Of a DNA stretch of 7,592 nt, positions 4,530-7,592 are shown one piece after another. The position numbers were made by a program, and so were the translations under genes. How positions within the stretch are numbered: the stretch's first letter is position 1; each line of letters opens with the position of its first letter. Under the pieces are notes generated by a model. It saw only the letters and a program-made list of their open reading frames with translations, did not search any database and was not told where the DNA came from. This DNA comes from CAWBKV01 sp041946675 (GTDB lineage Archaea; Halobacteriota; Methanosarcinia; Methanotrichales; Methanotrichaceae): positions 1 through 7,592 of the forward strand of contig JBHGAU010000104.1 of the NCBI GenBank assembly GCA_041946675.1, written 5' to 3'.

Positions 4530-5705
4530 ATGGACGAAAAAGTTGATGAAACGCTTGTTAGAGAGATTATGAAGGATTTTGCCCGCCTGACAGGACTTGA
4601 ACCTGTCAGTGCTCATCCCAAACGATACCTGTGGACTGATGCGTTTGCAGTTTGCAACTACCTTGAGCTCTTTCGCCTGACGAAGGATGCCTCCTATCTG
4701 GATCTGGCTCTGCGCCTTGTCGGTCAGGTACATCACATACTTGGTCGGCACCGGGGTGACGATCCTAGACGCGGCTGGATCAGCGGCCTTGATGATCAGG
4801 AAGGCGAGAGGCATCCGACCATAAGAGGACTCCGTATTGGGAAGCAGTTGAATGAGCGGAAGGTCGACGAGCCGTTTAATGAACGTCTTGAATGGGACCA
4901 GGATGGGCAGTACTACCATTACCTAACGAAATGGATGCATGCTTTGAACCGCGTGAGCCAGGTCACCGGAGATCCGGTTTATCTCAAATGGGCAATAGAG
5001 CTTGCACAGGCGGCACATAGCAGGTTCACTTATTCTCCCAGAGTCGGAGGCCGAAGGAGAATGTACTGGAAGATGAGCATTGATCTGACCTATCCTCTTG
5101 TTCATTCGATGGGCCAGCACGATCCTCTTGATGGATTTATTACGTATAATGAGCTTCAGGCGGCGGCAGCTAAGGATTTCAAAGAATCATCACTGCCCAG
5201 TCTCAAGCATGAAATTGCCGATATGTCCGAGATCTGCCGGGGCATGAGCCTCACTACAGATGATTCCCTGGGAATCGGCGGCCTTCTTACGGATTCGTCA
5301 CGAATTGCGCAGCTGATGATGAAGTGCAGTTTAAATTACGAAATCCTGTTGGATGGCATCGTGAACTCTGCCCTCATTGGAATGGAGGCATTTACAAGGG
5401 GCGGCACACTCGGATATCCTGCAGAGTACCGACTTGCCTTCCGCGAGTTTGGGATATCTATTGGGCTCTCTGCGGTTGAAAACCTGCAAAAATGGGTCAG
5501 GGAAAATTCGAGCTTATTCCGAAGAGATGGCTATATACACGGGCGAGTCGAGGATCTTGTGGGATATGTGCCGCTCCGGGAGACGATAGAGCAGTTCTGG
5601 ATAGACGGCAGAAATAGAGAGGCCAGTACCTGGATAGAGCATCGTGAGATAAATATGGTAATGCTTGCTACCAGCCTGGCTCCTGGGGAGTTCCTGATGA
5701 TCTGA
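4530..5705 (+). CDS. Cytosolic protein of 391 aa, probable alpha/alpha-toroid (six-hairpin glycosidase-like) fold
   Basis: I cannot assign an enzyme activity. The protein is mostly helical and has repeated helix pairs of the kind seen in alpha/alpha-barrel carbohydrate enzymes (six-hairpin glycosidases, N-acylglucosamine 2-epimerase-like proteins). Two similar hairpin elements, TKDASYLDLALRLVGQVHH (51-69) and TGDPVYLKWAIELAQAAHS (146-164), are a pattern common in that superfamily. Conserved-looking polar loops that could line an active site are RYLWTDAF (32-39), GWISGLDDQEGERHPT (82-97), EWDQDGQYYHYLTKWMHAL (121-139) and YPLVHSMGQHDPLDGF (188-203). No signal peptide or membrane segment is present, so it acts in the cytosol. 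The chosen ATG has GGGA 6 bases upstream and a TATA box at fitting distance. It is followed after 107 bases by a separately promoted transporter gene, so a functional link is unproven. Fold call is moderate; reaction unknown. Confidence 0.7.
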   Translation: MDEKVDETLVREIMKDFARLTGLEPVSAHPKRYLWTDAFAVCNYLELFRLTKDASYLDLALRLVGQVHHILGRHRGDDPRRGWISGLDDQEGERHPTIRGLRIGKQLNERKVDEPFNERLEWDQDGQYYHYLTKWMHALNRVSQVTGDPVYLKWAIELAQAAHSRFTYSPRVGGRRRMYWKMSIDLTYPLVHSMGQHDPLDGFITYNELQAAAAKDFKESSLPSLKHEIADMSEICRGMSLTTDDSLGIGGLLTDSSRIAQLMMKCSLNYEILLDGIVNSALIGMEAFTRGGTLGYPAEYRLAFREFGISIGLSAVENLQKWVRENSSLFRRDGYIHGRVEDLVGYVPLRETIEQFWIDGRNREASTWIEHREINMVMLATSLAPGEFLMI

Positions 5706-5756
5706 GATGCTTTTCGCCGATCGCCAAACACAAATTAATCCGAAGGAATCAAGGGC

Positions 5757-5767
5757 AATTATTAATA
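5757..5767 (+). promoter_or_regulatory. Archaeal TATA box for the TMEM165/GDT1 gene
   Basis: AATTATTAATA is the best TATA-like element in the 107-base gap after the 391-aa gene. It predicts a transcription start near 5787-5790 and a leader of about 25 bases. I see no strong Shine-Dalgarno site before the ATG at 5813. I looked for a yybP-ykoY manganese riboswitch here and did not find one. Confidence 0.35.
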
Positions 5768-5812
5768 CTACTGCCATCAAATTGTCTCGTCCCCTTAGTC
5801 AGAGATATAAAT

Positions 5813-6400
5813 ATGATTGAGATGATACAGGATATCCTTGTTCCAATGGTCGCTGTGGGCCTTGCAGAGATGGGCGATAAGACCCAGCTCTCAGTTCTGC
5901 TCTTATCTTCGAGGACCACCAAATATGTCCAGCTTCTGCTCGGAGTGATGCTCGCTTTTTTAATTGTAGATGGAGTCGCGATCCTTGTCGGCGCATGGCT
6001 AACGAGCATCGTTCCAGTCTATCTGATTAAGCTAATCTCAGGCGCTGTGTTTATGACCTTCGGGATATTGATGCTTATGGACAAGAAAGAGGAAAGTGAA
6101 ACCGATCAATCTCCAAAGAACGCATTTGCTTCCGGTTTCTCAATGATTTTTCTAGCCGAATGGGGCGATAAGACCCAGATTGCGTCAGCCCTCTTTGCCA
6201 CAGAGTACAATCCCTGGATGGTGCTGATCGGAGTCATGGCTGCACTTGCCATTCTCTCCATCATGGCCGTCTACCTCGGCAGGTTTATTTCCGGAAGGAT
6301 AGATAGAAAAGTGATAACAAAGATCGCTGGCATTGTTTTCATATTGATTGGAATGTCGTTCATAATCTCCGGAGAATCTGCATTTGCCGGTCATATCTAG
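5813..6400 (+). CDS. TMEM165/GDT1 (UPF0016) family membrane cation transporter
   Basis: This 195-aa protein is a complete member of the GDT1/TMEM165 family, which moves Mn2+ and Ca2+ across membranes, usually in exchange for protons or other cations; bacterial relatives such as MneA export manganese. Both family signatures are present, one in each half of the internally repeated structure: EMGDKTQ at 19-25 and EWGDKTQ at 116-122. The acidic residues E19, D22, E116 and D119 are the expected ion ligands. About six membrane helices are visible (near 6-32, 37-60, 68-90, 103-130, 134-158 and 168-187). A short charged cytosolic loop, DKKEESETDQSPKN, joins the halves at 90-103. Length and layout are normal for prokaryotic members. 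The TerC-family gene follows after 93 bases on the same strand, supporting a shared role in metal export. Whether Mn2+ or Ca2+ is the main substrate here cannot be read from the sequence. Confidence 0.92.
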   Translation: MIEMIQDILVPMVAVGLAEMGDKTQLSVLLLSSRTTKYVQLLLGVMLAFLIVDGVAILVGAWLTSIVPVYLIKLISGAVFMTFGILMLMDKKEESETDQSPKNAFASGFSMIFLAEWGDKTQIASALFATEYNPWMVLIGVMAALAILSIMAVYLGRFISGRIDRKVITKIAGIVFILIGMSFIISGESAFAGHI

Positions 6401-6478
6401 ATAAGACCTCGGCATTTGTAGAGAAACCTTCTTGTAGCATAGGACCATAATGAGATACTCTAATAATAAGAGACCCTC

Positions 6479-6483
6479 GGAGG
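6479..6483 (+). promoter_or_regulatory. Strong Shine-Dalgarno site supporting a TTG start
   Basis: GGAGG at 6479-6483 lies 10 bases before TTG at 6494. An in-frame TAA at 6488-6490 rules out any start further upstream, and the next in-frame ATG is residue 19, inside the first membrane helix. The TTG is therefore the best start for the TerC-family gene. Confidence 0.65.
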
Positions 6484-6493
6484 ATAATAATAT

Positions 6494-7447
6494 TTGATAT
6501 CAAACGAGTTCCTGCTTTGGGCGATTTTTGGAGCCTCAGTTCTAATTATGCTTGCCCTTGATCTGGGCATATTCCACCGCAAATCTCATGAGATAAGCAT
6601 CAAAGAGGCGCTGATTTGGAGCCTCATCTGGATTGCGATTGCTGCAATATTCAATGTCCTCATCTACTTATGGATGGGATCCGAAGCGGCCATCGAGTTC
6701 ACAGCGGGCTATCTAGTAGAGAGAACATTGAGCTTTGATAATTTATTCGTCTTTTTGCTTGTGTTTTCCTACTTCAAAGTTCCATCTCTATATCAATATA
6801 AGGTGCTGTTCTGGGGAATTTTGGCAGCGCTTGTAATGAGGGGAGTATTTATAATTGCAGGAATAGAGCTGATCGATAACTTCCACTGGATAATCTATCT
6901 GTTTGGGGCATTCCTGCTTGTAACTGGCCTGAAGATGCTTGTACGAAAGGATGAAGATGAGATAGATATTGAAAGAAATCCAGTGCTTAGGTTAAGCAGA
7001 AGATTTTTGCCGACCACTGATGATTACGGCGATGGCAACTTTTTCATCCGAATATCGGGAAAGCTCTTTGCAACGCCGCTATTCATAGTGCTTTTAGTCG
7101 TGGAGACAACAGACATAATCTTCGCTTTCGACTCCGTGCCTGCAATCCTTGGAATAACACTCAATCCCTTCGTAGTTTATACATCGAATATCTTCGCAGT
7201 ACTTGGCCTCCGGTCTCTTTACTTCGCACTGGCGGGGCTTTTGATGATGTTCCATTACTTGAGCCAGGGTGTGACACTCATACTGATATTTATAGGAACA
7301 AAGATGCTGCTCTCGGAATTTTACGAGATCGATGCTGGCATCGCTCTAGGGGTTATCATTCTGATACTCACTGGGTCTATTGGGCTATCGATAGTACTGC
7401 CGAATGGCAAAACTTCCAAGGTTAAGTCGAGATTGAATTCGAAGTGA
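6494..7447 (+). CDS. TerC family integral membrane protein (probable Mn2+ exporter), TTG start
   Basis: This 317-aa protein is a full-length TerC family member. TerC relatives such as Alx and the Bacillus MeeF/MeeY proteins export manganese, and some help metallate secreted proteins; the older name comes from tellurite resistance. About nine membrane helices are visible. Family signatures are ALDLGIFHRKSHEISIKEAL (21-40), LVERTLSFDNLFVFLLVF (74-91) with E76 and D82, and VVETTDIIFAFDSVPAILG (202-220) with E204, D207 and D213; these acidic residues are the likely metal site. A charged loop with DEDEID lies at 153-158, and the C-terminus is short and basic (KTSKVKSRLNSK). Translation starts at TTG, supported by a GGAGG site. 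It follows the GDT1 gene by 93 bases with no strong promoter of its own that I can see, so the two may share a transcript. Confidence 0.93.
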   Translation: MISNEFLLWAIFGASVLIMLALDLGIFHRKSHEISIKEALIWSLIWIAIAAIFNVLIYLWMGSEAAIEFTAGYLVERTLSFDNLFVFLLVFSYFKVPSLYQYKVLFWGILAALVMRGVFIIAGIELIDNFHWIIYLFGAFLLVTGLKMLVRKDEDEIDIERNPVLRLSRRFLPTTDDYGDGNFFIRISGKLFATPLFIVLLVVETTDIIFAFDSVPAILGITLNPFVVYTSNIFAVLGLRSLYFALAGLLMMFHYLSQGVTLILIFIGTKMLLSEFYEIDAGIALGVIILILTGSIGLSIVLPNGKTSKVKSRLNSK

Positions 7448-7454
7448 GAATAGA

Positions 7455-7472
7455 ACTTGAAAGGCTTTCAAA
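7455..7472 (+). terminator. Weak hairpin after the TerC gene, possible terminator
   Basis: TTGAAA (7457-7462) and TTTCAA (7466-7471) pair around GGC, and the stem can be extended with a one-base bulge. It lies 10 bases after the TerC stop codon. No T-run follows, so termination activity is uncertain. A TATA-like AAAATATAATA at about 7490-7500 follows, but no gene begins after it in the window. Confidence 0.3.
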
Positions 7473-7533
7473 GTACTTACTTATACAAGAAAATATAATA
7501 GAGTGCTCATTCGCGAACTTGGAATAGTTTGCC

Positions 7534-7592
7534 GTGACTACTCCCCTCACTGAAGTGAGGGGCACCTAGCTTCATGCAGAGATTGTAGTCCC
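7534..7592 (-). mobile_element. Right end of an IS200/IS605 (TnpB-type) element with omega-RNA hairpin, runs off right edge
   Basis: Read on the minus strand, the end of the window has the look of a TnpB element terminus: GAAGC (7573-7569), a perfect 8-bp hairpin CCCCTCAC-TTCA-GTGAGGGG (7562-7543), then AGTAGTCAC ending at about 7534. This hairpin is typical of the 3' end of the omega-RNA scaffold that guides TnpB. An outer 6-bp pairing GACTAC/GTAGTC (7536-7541 with 7585-7590) encloses it. Six in-frame codons before a TGA (7574-7572) read GTTISA, which could be the C-terminus of TnpB, but that is too short to prove. The gene would lie to the right of base 7592 on the minus strand. The exact boundary is inferred from the TCAC-like end. 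Confidence 0.6.

Noticed and set aside
4515..4919. 134-codon minus-strand frame opposite the 391-aa gene
   Set aside because: Antisense to a longer frame with a promoter and ribosome site, and with no recognisable features.
5706..5812. yybP-ykoY manganese riboswitch before the GDT1 gene (and in 6401-6493 before TerC)
   Set aside because: A CGCCAAAC stretch drew attention, but the conserved paired loops and flanking stems of the riboswitch are absent and the leader is too short.
6478..6486. CCTCGGAGG self-complementary block over the TerC ribosome site as a sequestering hairpin
   Set aside because: The complementary halves are separated by a single base, too tight for a hairpin.
7534..7592. 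CRISPR repeat at the right edge
   Set aside because: Only one hairpin unit is present and its flanks match a TnpB-element end better; no second repeat or spacer is seen.

Overview
The window reads as archaeal chromosome, most likely from a methanogen of the Methanosarcinales (a Methanothrix/Methanosaeta-like genome is my best guess, from the feel of the proteins and not from any search). Supporting signs are archaeal-type TATA/BRE promoters close to start codons, several starts with leaderless or very short leaders, a lipoprotein carrying a metallo-beta-lactamase fold plus a lamin-tail domain followed by DUF3006, and transposon ends of types common in these archaea. Coding regions have moderate G+C and some intergenic stretches are very A+T rich.

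Left part (1-2361, all minus strand): the 5' part of an IS110-family transposase runs off the left edge; its DEDD catalytic set is intact but no standard start codon is visible. Upstream of it lies a tight two-gene operon: a secreted lipoprotein with a ComEC-type metallo-beta-lactamase domain and a lamin-tail domain, then a small DUF3006 protein whose start lies 1 base after the upstream stop.

Middle (2362-4529): two long non-coding stretches flank two small genes that converge, a secreted protein of unknown function (plus) and a DUF4430 protein with no signal peptide (minus). The first non-coding stretch (2362-2930) holds a G+C-rich island with an 11-bp inverted repeat and several nested stems, a candidate structured RNA or a decayed gene. 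The second (3955-4529) is A+T rich, lies between divergent genes and carries several small dyads, a direct repeat and a possible relic of an IS200/IS605-type element end.

Right part (4530-7447, plus): a 391-aa cytosolic protein that looks like an alpha/alpha-toroid (six-hairpin-like) fold, then two multispanning membrane proteins, a TMEM165/GDT1 (UPF0016) family cation transporter and a TerC family protein. The last two families are both tied to manganese (and calcium) homeostasis, so the pair reads as a metal export module. The window ends (7534-7592) in what looks like the right end of a TnpB-type (IS200/IS605/IS1341) element on the minus strand, whose omega-RNA hairpin abuts the region downstream of the TerC gene.

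I see no CRISPR array, tRNA or rRNA, and no clearly new defence or metabolic system. The best leads are the G+C-rich intergenic island, the natural TnpB guide junction and its possible relic, the manganese pair, and the IS110 gene without a start codon.
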